From positions 878,420 through 942,419 of the forward strand of contig KN817519.1 in assembly GCA_000827495.1 (NCBI GenBank): DNA of 64,000 nt, in the 5' to 3' direction. How positions within the stretch are numbered: position 1 is the stretch's first letter; the number at the start of each line of letters is the position of its first letter. Below, in pieces: positions 47,527 through 58,742 of the stretch. This DNA comes from Hypholoma sublateritium FD-334 SS-4. Its lineage: Eukaryota; Basidiomycota; Agaricomycetes; Agaricales; Strophariaceae. The notes under the pieces were generated by a model that was given only the letters and a program-made list of their open reading frames with translations, was not told the DNA's origin and did not search any database. The position numbers and the translations under genes were made by a program.

Positions 47527-48897
47527 CTACACCTGATTTATCTGGGACTTCGCCTCCTCAAATCCAGTAGTAAAAGACACAACCAATTCCAGCTTTTTGG
47601 ACTTCGAGCCGGCCAGCAAAGGGAACACATCCTTTACAAGATCGTGACACCGGCCGATGAAGACGCCCTCGTCGAATGTCCACGGCGGTTCCTGGGACAC
47701 GCAGTATCGCAACCGTAGAACCACGCTTCTGACGGCGTCAAAGCGTCTATTTGTCAGCGCTGTATCGAGTAGCGCCCATATCTCGGGCTCGGGGAAGAAA
47801 TGCATCGCTTTCAGCCAAGGCGCCTGAGCCGACACCTCGAACAAGAGCTCGACCGCCTCCATGCACACCGGGACGGACACGTTCTTGAGCACCGTCGCCA
47901 CCTTGAAAAGCGGGTGTCGCGTGCCCGTGCTTATGAGTGATTTGTGGCAGATGATCAACCGCCGTAGAAGAGGCAGGTCGGCGAGCGGGATCTCCCAAGA
48001 GAGCGCACGGAGAAATCCGTTGTCTGAGTTGGTCAATTCCAGATTTACGACTTCGAGCGACGATGACAACCCTCTTGCCACGGCGATAAAGCGCTCCAGG
48101 TCGTCTGAGCGGTATATCAGATATCGCAACTTTTTGACCTGGGAAAATATGGTGCGATAGTGCGCCATTGCATCCTCGTACGCCAGTCTGGACTCGATCA
48201 AGTTGGACGGCGGGAACGGGAAGGTATAATCAATGTCGATGGACTCCAGCTGCCCCTTCGGCAGATGCCCTTCGCGGAATATCACAAAGGCCATCCTGGG
48301 CTTTTTGAATTCAATGAGATGGAACCGAATATCCCGGATATTCGTCCTCATCAAGAGAGTGTGCGGCACACCGACGATGTTCACCAGGTTCAGCGTCGTC
48401 AGATTCGGCATGGTCCGACAAAGGTTCCTGAACACCGCGCGGAAGTCCGTTGTCAGGTCTGGCCAGACGATGGGGAACGAGGAGCCGTGAATGGCAAACG
48501 CTTCGAAATCTTTGCTGGACACCTGTATTGCCCGCAGAATTTCGACCAAGTCCTCGTTTTCCAGGATCGCGTATGCCTCGAATATCGAACCGTCCATGAC
48601 CAGCTTGAATGAACGGAGGTGGTGCAGAAGCCCCGTCATGGGCAACCTCGTTCCCCGGTGGACGATGTTCCGGAACTGCCATAATCGAGAGAGGATCTCG
48701 GATGGGGTGGAGTACGGCCGTTGAACGAATTCGACCTTGGAGAAGAGATAATGATGCGCTCGGTTGCGAAATGCGCGAGATACGAAAGAACATTGTTGCA
48801 ATGCGCACCGGCAGTCCGACTGTGCTGGGTTCCTGCCCAGCTCGTCGATGAATGCATCTAAGATTTCTGGAGGGATTGTGCGACGGACTGCTTGCAT
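47527..48897 (-). CDS. F-box-like leucine-rich protein, tandem paralogue 1
   Basis: Intronless gene. From the ATG at 48897 (MQAVRRTIPPEILDAFIDEL) it codes 456 residues; an upstream in-frame ATG at 48936 would add 13. I prefer 48897 because it lines up with the paralogue start and both have a TATA-like sequence about 140 bases upstream. The opening IPPEILDAFIDELGRN and CSFVSRAFRNRAHHYLFSKV are the F-box-like head of a family greatly expanded in mushroom fungi. The remainder has irregular leucine-rich strands (NLTTLNLVNIVGVPHTLL, LPLLRRLIICHKSL). Function is unknown; by family it may act as a substrate receptor. Stop at 47527-47529. Confidence 0.75.
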   Translation of the reverse strand: MQAVRRTIPPEILDAFIDELGRNPAQSDCRCALQQCSFVSRAFRNRAHHYLFSKVEFVQRPYSTPSEILSRLWQFRNIVHRGTRLPMTGLLHHLRSFKLVMDGSIFEAYAILENEDLVEILRAIQVSSKDFEAFAIHGSSFPIVWPDLTTDFRAVFRNLCRTMPNLTTLNLVNIVGVPHTLLMRTNIRDIRFHLIEFKKPRMAFVIFREGHLPKGQLESIDIDYTFPFPPSNLIESRLAYEDAMAHYRTIFSQVKKLRYLIYRSDDLERFIAVARGLSSSLEVVNLELTNSDNGFLRALSWEIPLADLPLLRRLIICHKSLISTGTRHPLFKVATVLKNVSVPVCMEAVELLFEVSAQAPWLKAMHFFPEPEIWALLDTALTNRRFDAVRSVVLRLRYCVSQEPPWTFDEGVFIGRCHDLVKDVFPLLAGSKSKKLELVVSFTTGFEEAKSQINQV

Positions 48898-49033
48898 TTG
48901 GGTTGGAAGGATGGAAGACCAGCTGCCCTTAAACATGCAAGACAAGCAGGAGCTCTAATATAGCTAATTGCTGGTCATGGAACGTCTCAGTCGACCTGTT
49001 TCGACAACGTGGCTTCGATGCTACGAAAGGAGA

Positions 49034-49042
49034 ATATATAGG
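49034..49042 (-). promoter_or_regulatory. TATA-like element of tandem paralogue 1
   Basis: CCTATATAT on the minus strand about 140 bases before the ATG at 48897; the neighbouring paralogue has one at a similar distance. Confidence 0.35.
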
Positions 49043-49138
49043 TAATGAATAGGAGATGTGTACGACATATATTAGGTTGATGTCAACAAGATATAAGGTA
49101 GATTTCGACGTGCATGTACAAGGCTTATCACCCCAGTA

Positions 49139-50470
49139 TTACACTGTAAAACGAGCTGACGGTACGATAGAAATTAGACTTGATAGTGCCAGAGATGGGA
49201 AAATGTCAGATAGATAACCATGACATCTGTGCAAGAATGTTGTTTCGTTAAAAAGATAAAGATGTTTTCCGCCGAGGTGGTACTCCAGGTCAAGATAAAC
49301 TGTCCGCAACGAATCAAATGATTTGTGGTTGAGCACTTGGTCAAGTTCTTTCCAAAGTTTTTCGTTCGGGAAAAATTGGTGTATGTCTTTCCAAGGGTAC
49401 TGAGATTCAATAAACAAATCCAACCGAATGGTCGCCAGTGACTTCGAAGCAGTTTTCGGATAAAGAACAATTTTTAAGTCTTTCAAAGGTGCAAATTTGG
49501 TTGTCGAAATGGCGCCTTTCATTGTGATTCCAAGCGACCGTAACAAAGGGAGGTCGGCGTAAGGAACATTCGCCGTCAAACCTCCACGGGGATGACGAGA
49601 CGCGTCGGCAAGCACCAGTTTGAGAATCTGCAAAGATTTGAAAGTACCTCGGAGTGGATTTATCATTTGGACGAACCCCGGAACCGCTGGGGCAGAGAAT
49701 CGCAGTTCGCGAACGCGAGATAAACACTCTCGAAACGAGGTCCTTTCGGGATCGTCCGCCTTCAAGAACAAGGAGATCGCAAAAGAAGGGTCTATATCCA
49801 TGACTTCTATGCTGCCTAGATGATATTCGCAGCGAACATCCCGAGGGTCTACAATTCTAGTGCTGATCATGTGGAAAGATATGTTGCTAATCTTCGTCCT
49901 ACCTAGCACGAATGATGGCACATTTCTGATGTTGGAGAGGCACAGCGTCGTGAAAAATGGAGAAACCAATGTCATAGAGAGGGATTTAATAAAAAGGGGA
50001 TCGAATCGTTCCCAGTCGACAGGCGGTTCGCATCCTTGCATGTTGAGGAACAATCGTCGGAGACCACGCTCCTTGTCTTTACAAAACTCGAAGAGAACCT
50101 TAGCCACGTCTATGTGTCGCAAGATGGTATACGCTTCTTCCACTGTACACGAGAGGGATATCTCGACGTCTTTAATATGGTGAATTATCCTGCCAGACGC
50201 CGGGACTGTGGGTGGTAATATTATACAATTGTAGAGGATGGCTCTCAGAGCCGTGATGCGAGCAGAGATTTGGGAAACTGTGTCAAAACGCGTCTTCCGG
50301 AAAACGATTTTGGAGAATAAATAGTGCTGGGATCTCTTGCGGAAGCTTCGGCACACCAGAGAGCATGCCTGCAATGCCACTCGTGCGTCGCGTTGAACGA
50401 CATTTTGTCCGATGCTGTCAATTATGAGATCGGTGATTTCGAGTGGAAGAGCGGGGAAAGCAGCATTCAT
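49139..50470 (-). CDS. F-box-like leucine-rich protein, tandem paralogue 2
   Basis: Intronless, 443 residues from ATG 50470 (MNAAFPALPLEITDLIIDSI) to the stop at 49139-49141. The frame is open far upstream of 50470, but the F-box-like head LPLEITDLIIDSIGQN starts right after this Met, so I set the start here. CSLVCRSFRKRSQHYLFSKI matches the equivalent segment of paralogue 1, as do the spacing and the ending with HRCHGYLSDIFPSL. It clearly shares descent with the gene at 47527-48897, but the sequences have diverged widely outside the head. Codon use is less GC-rich than in paralogue 1. Function unknown. Confidence 0.78.
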   Translation of the reverse strand: MNAAFPALPLEITDLIIDSIGQNVVQRDARVALQACSLVCRSFRKRSQHYLFSKIVFRKTRFDTVSQISARITALRAILYNCIILPPTVPASGRIIHHIKDVEISLSCTVEEAYTILRHIDVAKVLFEFCKDKERGLRRLFLNMQGCEPPVDWERFDPLFIKSLSMTLVSPFFTTLCLSNIRNVPSFVLGRTKISNISFHMISTRIVDPRDVRCEYHLGSIEVMDIDPSFAISLFLKADDPERTSFRECLSRVRELRFSAPAVPGFVQMINPLRGTFKSLQILKLVLADASRHPRGGLTANVPYADLPLLRSLGITMKGAISTTKFAPLKDLKIVLYPKTASKSLATIRLDLFIESQYPWKDIHQFFPNEKLWKELDQVLNHKSFDSLRTVYLDLEYHLGGKHLYLFNETTFLHRCHGYLSDIFPSLALSSLISIVPSARFTV

Positions 50471-50865
50471 GGTATAAGGGGAAGTTGAGAAAGGGTTGAA
50501 GAGGTGCCTCAGGCTCTCGATTTGGAGAGGCTCTGCGTTATCGTGGCCAGCAAGAAAGCGAGTGTACGAGAGACTCGAAAGTCGCGTCCAAGGCAGACTA
50601 TATATAAAGTGTTTGACCCCGTGGATGCCACCAAATACAAATGTCACCTGAATGGGCCACAACTTGAACATCATCATATTACTTGACCTTGACTTGGCCC
50701 GCTCTTTCTTCTTGGACTATCTCTGACGTTTATCCCTTCGCTTATTCCCTCATCTATAGAGAACAAGACAAACGACGTTTTGATCACGAAACCTAGCCTT
50801 TTATCAGCAATTGTCCACAGCACAACAACGCCTTCCTGTCCAAACTTGCCCTAGCCCTCACCGAA
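50471..50865. promoter_or_regulatory. Divergent promoter, F-box-like paralogue 2 / NIC96
   Basis: 395 bases. TATATATAAAG at about 50598-50609 reads as TATA-like on both strands. It is about 135 bases from the minus-strand ATG at 50470, so it most likely serves that gene. Confidence 0.45.
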
Positions 50866-53800
50866 ATGGCAGATCTATCGGCGCTATTGACTTCGTCAAA
50901 AAACTTGACCTCACATTTGTCAAGACCAGACCTTCCGTCTGTTACCCTGTCGTTGCCCCAAATCGAAGCCCTTTCTCGTCGTCTGGTTTCGCGTCAACCT
51001 GGAACTTCGACGGACACAGATCGCGCGTGCGTTTGCTCAGCATCTATGCTCGAAGTTCTCACTAATTTCTTTGTTACCAGGAACTATCTACTGGCCCAGG
51101 CACATGTAGATGCATCCGCGCTTTCCAACTCAATCGCGCACCTCAACACTTCGACGACATTTTCGCCGCTGCAACCCTTGCAGGACACTGACGTCGCGGG
51201 ATATCTCCGCATTGCACACGAGCAGAACCTTATCTCAACAATTGAAGAAGGACGAAAAGAGACACAAGAAGCGTTTTATCGCGTACTCGAAGACCGGAGT
51301 CAACGCGACTGGGAAGCAAAGAAGAAGCGTGTTTTCGAGGAGCTCGGGGGACGGGTCGCCAGTGCGGATCGCGGAATGTCTGATATCAGGAGCAGTACAT
51401 TGGGAAAGAGCACGGTAAGTTTTTCATGCTTCTGAAAAAGTAACTGCTAAAGCTTTCACAGAGCGCTGGGCCCAGTGTGACCCTCCAAATGCAAGGCAAG
51501 ATGATGGCCTACGACCGCGTCATTACCGACCTCAACACTGCCCGTCTGCGCGGCACTTCATTTCCTATTGTGCATGCACTCATTGATGCCTCTCGCGCCG
51601 TTGCCTCCGACGTAAGTCCACCGGTTCTTGTTTGTGACTTGTACTAATAATTCCAAACAGTCACGCTCTATCCAAATGACCCAAAACTTCCATGTTCTCG
51701 GGAAAATCACTGCAGAGCCCCCAGCACTTCCACCTGTCGAACATGCTGGTGCTCATATTCTCAACGCTCCACTTTTCGAGCGGAAATATGCCAGAGTTTA
51801 CCTAGGCGACGCCAACTCTCGTGAAGCAGCTATACTGAGGAAACAGATCGCTACGGGTGCTAGGCAAGGACTTGAAGAGCAGTACTGGGATATCTTGGAA
51901 AGAACTGTACAGGCGCGCCCTATGGAGGCGCGTCTGGGAGGTGATCCAAGCATCGCCAATCGAGTCAGGGCATTTTTGTTGGTAAGATATTACCGGAACG
52001 GAGAATGGGAGGACCGAATTGAGGTGTGTTGGCTATCCCTGATCGTTGATTGCTGACACACTGAATATTTCTTTCTCGTTGAAATATAGCTCATTGCTGG
52101 TCAACCACTATGGGCCAAGCTTTTCTATCTGGTTCGCACCGGGCATATCACGGAGGCGATTGCAGAAGCTGCAAAATTCCAAACAGCTATCGACAACCGC
52201 GAAGCGTCGTTTGTTACCCAATTCCGCACCTGGTTGGAATCGCCCGACCGCAAGTACGTACTTACTTTGTCCAACCGCATCTTTACACTCGCTTAGCACC
52301 CGCAATACAGGCTCCCCAAAGCACATCGTGATCATCTACAAGCGGTCTACAACGCGCATATGCTTCATTCTTTGACTGTCGACCCGTTCAAACTTGCATT
52401 GTATAAGCTCATGGGTAAACTCGAGCCCTCGCGGCGCAGCGTACCTCTCGTCACCACAACCACGGAGGACTGGCTCTGGTTCCAGCTTGCCATGGTCGAC
52501 GAAGAAGAAGATGGCGGCCTTCGCGCGCTCGCCGAGGTTCTTTTGGGCTATGGCGAGAGGCACTTCGACGGACCCCCTGGCCAGCAGGGCAGGAGAGGTG
52601 TGTGGGCTGGTGTGCTGCTTATGTGTGGTCAATTCGAAAGGGTGGGCTTCAATTTCCTCCTTCCGTTATTGAGCTTACCATACCTACAATTGGACAGGCT
52701 GTTGCGGCACTTTGGGACCATCAAGAAACAGAGGTCGAGGCTGTCCATCTGGCGATTGCTCTGGCGTACCACGGCCTGCTTCGGGTGCCTTCGCGCTCCG
52801 AGACATCTGATATGACTCCTTGTAAGTCTGCTACAGTCTATGTTGTACATGGGTTGATCTGAATAAATTCAAGTGTCGCTATCCCCTGCCGCACCCCCTG
52901 CTCTGAGCTTGACTACCTTGATTTGGCGCTATGTTCGCCAATTCGTCAAGATGGATGCCAAGGAAGCTATGCAATATGTGTACTGCGTATGCCTTACGTC
53001 TGACCAGGGCAACGGCGTTGGAAAAGAACAGGTTGAAACTGCATGGGAGCTGACTAGGCGAATCATCGTGCTGGCGAACAGCGGCCCCGTTTGGGAGGAG
53101 TTGGTCGGCGGAATCAGAGCTGAGGGAGGGAAATTTGTGCGTATATCTTTGTTATATTATTGGCGCAACAATGTGACTTACATTGACTTATTGGAAACAC
53201 CAGACCGGCGTTATCGAGCATGGCGCGCCGCTGCTGCATCTTAACACTGCGCAGGACTTCCACGCGCAGATCCTTGTACGTGCCGCCCAGAACTCGGAGG
53301 AGAACGACCGTATCGCAGAGGCGATCAAACTGTACAACCTCGCTGAGGACTACGCAACCGTCGTTGGCTGTCTCGCTCAGGCACTGGGCAACACCATCGC
53401 CCAGCCGACGCCTGATGAGAAGGCACGGGCCCTCGAGAAGACGGCTGCAGAGATTCTGAGGCATTACGAGCGGGCGAACAGAGCAGTCGGCCGCGAGAGG
53501 GAAGCCGTGGTGCGTCTGTTGAGGATCAGGGAAGCCATCGAAGCGAAGAACTCCGGCAGACCCGAGGCCGCCCTCGATGTATGTTATTACAGCTGCTCAA
53601 GGAACAGGGCCACTCACTGACTCCATGCAGATCATGGAATCAACGGACCTCATTCCGCTGAGCGGCGACATAGCAAAGATCACTCGCCGTGCGGAGGAGT
53701 TCCGCGACCTGCATGAGGCGCTGCAGAAGAACCTACAGACGTACCTTGTCCTGACGATGGACGCGCTGCAAGGCGTGCACCAGCGCGTGAAGAGCGCGAC

Positions 53801-54011
53801 AGTCGCGGATGCAACCAAGCAAATGGTGCGTTCATTGTCCCTTGTTTTGTTGGTTAGCTCACAAGCTCATGGCGTATTCTTATGGCAGACACTGGCGAGT
53901 ATCAGGAAAAAATCGCGCTCGCTCATGGTGTTCGCGGGTATTTTGAAGTATCGGATGTCGCCTGACGTGTATTCCTATCTTGCGAGATTGGACGTTGAAA
54001 TCGCTCTTTAA
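50866..54011 (+). CDS. NIC96: Nucleoporin Nic96/Nup93
   Basis: Nic96 is a core scaffold of the inner ring of the nuclear pore and anchors the Nsp1 complex through its N-terminus. Start MADLSALLTSSKNLTSHLSR at 50866; stop at 54009-54011 after LARLDVEIAL. About a dozen exons join in frame, with introns of 45-65 bases. Landmarks: early coil SNSIAHLNTSTTFSPLQPLQ and DTDVAGYLRIAHEQNLISTI; LQMQGKMMAYDRVITDLNTA; ILRKQIATGARQGLEEQYWD; GQPLWAKLFYLVRTGHITEA; TTTEDWLWFQLAMVDEEEDG; and the last exon TLASIRKKSRSLMVFAGILK, which joins YRMSPDVYSYLARLD. These are family signatures in the correct order, and the total length suits the family (yeast Nic96 is 839). No damage seen. Confidence 0.93.
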
Positions 54012-55265
54012 TCGATGTCATAGGTACCGGCTTTTTGTCTAAATGTAATGTGATGACAATTTTTTTCCAATGAACCCGGATGGACATCTTTCTCAGCATG
54101 GATGTGAGTGCAAATACTGACGCAATGACCCTTCGCACAGCAAGCCCAAGGAGAGTAACCTTTGTGTGAGTCCTTTTGATTGATTTTGCTTGGTTGTGAA
54201 TTTATTATTTCATATTCGCCTGCATAGACGAGGGTGCTGAAGGTATGTCCTACGTAGATCTTGGTTCCCGCCATTCCCATCAACACCGTCTTGTTTCGCC
54301 AAATCATCGAGCGGTATGGTCCCCTCGTTAATTTGCTTTGTTTACTACCTCATGCAAACACTGGCTAGTATCAAGAAGACATCACGCTTGCTCATGGACC
54401 CATGGCGTTCGAGAGTATCAGATGTCGCCGGACGTGTACCCCTAAAATTCGTGCATTGAACATCCCAATATTGTTCGTAAATATCCGACGCCCTCCCATT
54501 TGCAACGGTATAGCGAGCGTGCGATTCTCTACGCACTCGGCGCACCCGGTGTGCGAAAAGTGGTGACAACCAAAACCTGGCCGACAAGGAAGGAACAAGG
54601 GCGCTTCATCGCGATGCGCGCACACTCAACGTTTTTCTATATTTTGGCGCTATATCAGTGGACGATGCGGAATATTGATCGGCGATGCCTAGTGTTGGTG
54701 AGAATCAGATCAGCATAGGCGCCGTTCACAGAAAATCTTTGTGGATACCAGCCTACAGATGCAACGGTTGCAATTCCTGCGAGGACTGAATACCAGTGAA
54801 TGTGTGGGATATTTATTCTAGTAACGGAGTAACCACGAGGACGTACGAGCGCTACAGGGAAGCTTGAACTGGAGGCGGCGGCTACAGCGCAACCGGTATG
54901 AGATGTGTGAGGGACTTAATTTTCCCTTCGACTCGGGACCTTGAATGAGCAACAGTCGCACGAGAAAAAGTTGAAATAGGAGGCAGAAGGTAAGTTCTTA
55001 GCCAAACTTCATTGAACATTTCTGATGCTCGATCCCACAAATGTTGCAAGAAAGGGAACATACATTTGACTTGGCGTATCAAACCGCAAATTGGAACGAA
55101 AGGATGTAAGTTAATGATTTAGTATGGAAAGGTGATGCTGATGTCAATTGCCTTGACAGTACTTGACATTTGGATTCTTATTCTACAAATAGACCTATAA
55201 GACCGGGTCTGTAAAGTGACTCTTACACTATTTGTTCTCCTTCTCAGTGCCTTGTGCATCGCGCT
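54012..55265. other. Intergenic with a decayed copy of the NIC96 last exon
   Basis: About 1.25 kb downstream of NIC96. It holds the duplicated exon fragment at 54355-54465 and otherwise short accidental ORFs. The last 200 bases should contain the promoter of the small membrane protein gene. Confidence 0.5.
54355..54465 (+). pseudogene. Partial, decayed duplicate of NIC96 terminal exon
   Basis: The sequence from 54358 (ACACTGGCTAGTATCAAGAA) lines up with the start of the NIC96 last exon at about 53888 (ACACTGGCGAGTATCAGGAA). Over the first 40 bases I count 6 differences. Similarity continues through GTATCAGATGTCGCC-GGACGTGTA versus GTATCGGATGTCGCC-TGACGTGTA to about 54465. The copy lost about ten bases in the middle and ends in a stop after changed codons. 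It is a remnant, not a gene. Confidence 0.8.
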
Positions 55266-55867
55266 ATGGTCGAGCTCCTGAGCCGTGCGATGTACCTCGT
55301 TCTACTGAGAACCGTGTTCTTTTTAGCAGCAGTTTTGTGGTTGCTCCTCTTCTTCGTCCTTCAGGAAGATCAACTGGATATAAAATGGCAGGCCATTTAT
55401 ATTGTGATTTTTTCGTCTATCTTGGTTCATCAGGTTACATAGTAAGTCGTTCATCCCCAAATCTGGATTCAGTGCGAGAATTCTTTATTAGCGCCTTCGC
55501 GGTCCCTTTTCTTTGCGATAATCTAATAGACTTATTATGGCTCGCGGGCGATGTAGCTGGTATGAATTCCTATTCCATAGCTACTACTCAAATTGGTCTG
55601 ACAAGAAACAATTTGCATATAGGATTGTTATACTATGCCATCACGAACGAGTTTTGGTACTTCGATCCGGAAGGTTCACAGCTCGACACAATCCAAAACA
55701 TTCTTTTATGGTGTCTTGTTATTTCACTCCCCTTCCTCCTTATTTCACGCGGCTATCTCTGGCTCCGGGCCAGAAAAAGGGTGCCAAAACGGCCGTTTAA
55801 TCTTCGCGAGTTGAAGGGAGTCAGCACTTTATTCGGAAATTCGCTCTGGAAAGAGCGTTTGATGTAA
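55266..55867 (+). CDS. Small multipass membrane protein, unknown
   Basis: Two exons, 55266-55441 and 55492-55867, join in frame to 183 residues. The ATG at 55266 opens MVELLSRAMYLVLLRTVFFL. Hydrophobic segments are RTVFFLAAVLWLLLFFVL, AIYIVIFSSILVHQ, AFAVPFLCDNLIDLLWLAG and ILLWCLVISLPFLLISRGYL. The tail is basic (RKRVPKRPFNLREL). I do not recognise the family. It ends only 19 bases before the next start codon on the same strand, so the two genes may share a transcript or the split may be wrong. I favour two genes because the next reading frame begins with its own cytosolic head and first membrane helix. Confidence 0.5.
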
Positions 55868-55886
55868 GCTCGTCTCAGGTTTTCTT

Positions 55887-57431
55887 ATGAGCTCTGCGTT
55901 AACCAATTTCACACCTGAAAGCGGAGAAACAAAGAAACTAACAGTGGCAAGAGGTCTACTTGCTTCCCTGTTACTGGCTGGGTTTGTGGCGTTCTTCCTG
56001 GTCAGCACCTTGACGGGGCCATTCCAAGAAGTGAATTTCGTCCCTATACAAAACACTCGCACTCCGGATGACCGAACGCCATACAGCGGTTTGATGTATC
56101 CTTCGGTATGGGGCGTTACATTCGTGAGTTGTCGAATTACTCTTCCCCAAGAGATGTAGTACTGACGAGACTAATATCTCCGAATGAAACCCTTCTATTG
56201 CACGGCAGGGGATAAGTAACAACACCGATTGGCAACCCATTTCTCCTGGCTATACCTCCGCGATGGATGTGATACCTCTATGGGATAACTTCAGTAAATT
56301 AATCTTTCGTTCCATTCAGTTAAAGAAAAACTTATAACTTACAAGGCCCCATCAAGCCCGCCTGTGTGACTCTTGATCAGGATCCGAGCGATCTAAGCCA
56401 GCTCTACGGTTTGGAGACACAGATATCGACCTTGTCTTATTATTGCCCACCGCGGCCTCCCCAGAATGATTACTGTAAGACCTTCGCAACTAGTACTCAC
56501 TGCAGCCGCCTACCGTACTGATCGTCGTTTATTGCTGCCAGCGTGGTTAATGGAAAATTTACCCCAAACGTATTACAATGACTTCCAGCCAGATTTGCTG
56601 ATCACGGTCAACTTCACCACTCTCGGGATGCCTGTCGACTCGATAATCGATATTGCGAGCAACTCTATCCAAGTCAGGGTCGCAATGTCGAATAATACGG
56701 CGGACGTCGTGGCAATGACGACCCCGACGATTTTAATTCCTGGCGTAAACCTGGTGGGCCTTGTGTCTATGGAGGTTCACCAGACGTTTACGAACCCTGG
56801 CATGGCTACCCTTGGATTATTCGAGGTAGGTCCTCACGAATACAAATAATAAGCTCAGATGCGGACTGTCCTTATTCTAGAACCTGCAATCGACCCTTAT
56901 CGGACAAGTGGCCCACTTGTATCCTGACTCCTCGCCATCCCCTCTCATCGCCCACGCACCGGAGATAGCGACGCTACGCCTCAGCGTCATGCGGGACGCA
57001 ACTCAGTGGAACATCATTCGCGACACCAAGAAAAATACATTCCTCAGCGGCTTCTCCAAGATCGGCGGTCTGTGGACCTTCCTCAGCGGTATATTCGCGG
57101 CGATCTTTGGCAGTTCGTTGATCCGCATTCTCTTTGGTGTGTCCTTTCTCCACCTGCTGAGTTTCGCGGGCTAAACGCAGCACTTTCAGGAATTAAACCA
57201 ATTTCCGTGTTCGGCCTTGCTCATCGCTGGGAGCGCGGGGCGATCAGCAAGGCATATCGTGCTGAGTATCCTGCTATACAGGACGAAATGGCTGTCCCGA
57301 GCCACCAGCGCGGTCTGCTCTGCCTCATCCAAGACCATATCGTTGATTTGGATTTGATTGATGAACCAGACGAATATTCAGATGTTGAACTTGAATCCAA
57401 AACAAAGATGTTGTGGCCCTATAAAGCTTGA
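55887..57431 (+). CDS. Membrane protein with large extracellular loop, unknown
   Basis: At least six exons join in frame from ATG 55887 to the stop at 57429-57431. The head is MSSALTNFTPESGETKKLTV, then a membrane helix GLLASLLLAGFVAFFLVSTL. A long probably extracellular part follows, with conserved-looking pieces PYSGLMYPSVWGVTF, GISNNTDWQPISPGYTSAM, PIKPACVTLDQDPSDLSQLY and YYCPPRPPQNDY (paired Cys possible), then TPTILIPGVNLVGLVSMEVH. A second helix GGLWTFLSGIFAAIFGSSLI lies near the end, before a cytosolic tail GIKPISVFGLAHRW ... RGLLCLIQDHIVDLDLIDE. I remember proteins with this layout in Agaricomycetes, all uncharacterised. Every intron found (for example 56319-56350 region and 56475-56504) has GT-AG ends. 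No enzyme motif seen. Confidence 0.65.
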
Positions 57432-57722
57432 TTGTCGGAGGTTACACGAGAGAATAACGGACATTGTGGCGGAGGATTAATGAATGATATTAGTGTAAAA
57501 ACATGTAATGTCGTGTGGAACATGCAAAGAAAAAAATAAAATAGTCACCTACGTTGGCGGAAAATAAAAAGCACCTCTTAGAACCGGAGTGATCAGACAA
57601 GACTACATATTTGCAGAGGTAGAGTAGGTAGACAGACGTACACATTCGTTCGCGGGAGAGCAATCGCATCGAATTCATGTGTATCTTTCTGCCCCCTTTT
57701 CGGCGTATTTTACCAGATTTAA

Positions 57723-58742
57723 TTACCTTTGCGTCGGGGTAAAGTCTTCAAGATCGTCATCGACTTCGATATCGTCGTCGTCCTCAACTTCGATGTCTTC
57801 GACGGGGGCTGTCGTTGCGGTGGGATTGAGCTGCGATGCCTGCCTTTGCGCCTGCATATGCATATGATCAGAGAGGCTCAAGCATAAAATAGTATCCACG
57901 TACATGATACATCGCCGTCCAGTAGCCGCCCCAGTACATTGCGCTCAGTGCACGGGAGAAGGCCTCGTCTTGACTGACCATCGGGCCAGCAGGAGTGTCC
58001 GGGATATAGTCAGCAGCCACCGGGTTGGCCGGCGCGTCCGCACTTTCAAGAGTTGTATCGTGAGTCGGGACGAAGGTGTCGAAGTTCAACGGCTGCGAAT
58101 CGCCCTCATCGTCCTCCTCCGCAGCGGCAGCGGGGAAGGTAGGCGCTACAACGGCAGGCACAGAGGGAAGGGGCGCGTCGGCGGGCTTTTTCGACGGGTC
58201 CACCGGCACATTGTACCATCTAGAGCAATACAAAAACCAAGATCGAGGGCACGGTCAGCTGCCCATGCCCATTTCGGAGGAAAAACAGCTCACAAAGGCG
58301 ACTTCTTCACCGGCTCCTGCTTCCACGCCGCCGCTCCGCCGTGGTACGCCTTGTACTCCTCCATCGCCGCCTCCCACGCGTCGACGAGNGCCGAGTCGTC
58401 CCAGATCTCCTCGTGCGTCAGGTCGCGGCTCTCCGCGTCCGCGTCCTCGTACTCACCCTCGCCCGTGCCCTCACCCTCCTCGCCGCCCTGTGCATATGCG
58501 TCTTGGCGCTGCGCCGCACTCGGCCCACTCTGGCGGCTGAGAAACGCAGCGCGCTGCGAGTTCGCCGCCGACGCGCTTCTCGCGCCCCCGGCGGCGGCGT
58601 CCCAGTGCTTCGCCTTCTGGTTGTTCTTCTTCCGCTTCTTTGCGGGCGGCTGCGAGGCGGGTTTCGAGGCGGGGGATGTGTGCTCGGCGTCGTCGTATGG
58701 GAGGGTTATGTCGTCGTAGGAGACTACGGTGCGGTCGGCCAT
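57723..58742 (-). CDS. SMN1: Survival motor neuron (SMN) protein
   Basis: SMN assembles Sm rings on spliceosomal snRNAs with Gemin2. Start MADRTVVSYDDITLPYDDAE at 58742. After a Lys-rich, nuclear-type stretch (PPAKKRKKNNQKAKHWDAAA) and an acidic segment comes the Gemin2-binding block LTHEEIWDDS-LVDAWEAAME. Intron 1 follows KSPL near 58290; exon 2 opens WYNVPVDPSKKPADAP. The YG-box, which makes SMN oligomers, is FSRALSAMYWGGYWTAMYH near 57910-57960. Exon 3 gives an acidic tail ending DDDLEDFTPTQR; stop 57723-57725. No Tudor domain is visible, as in fission yeast SMN. One base is undetermined (N at 58389), leaving one residue after WDDS unknown; Ala fits the family. Confidence 0.88.
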
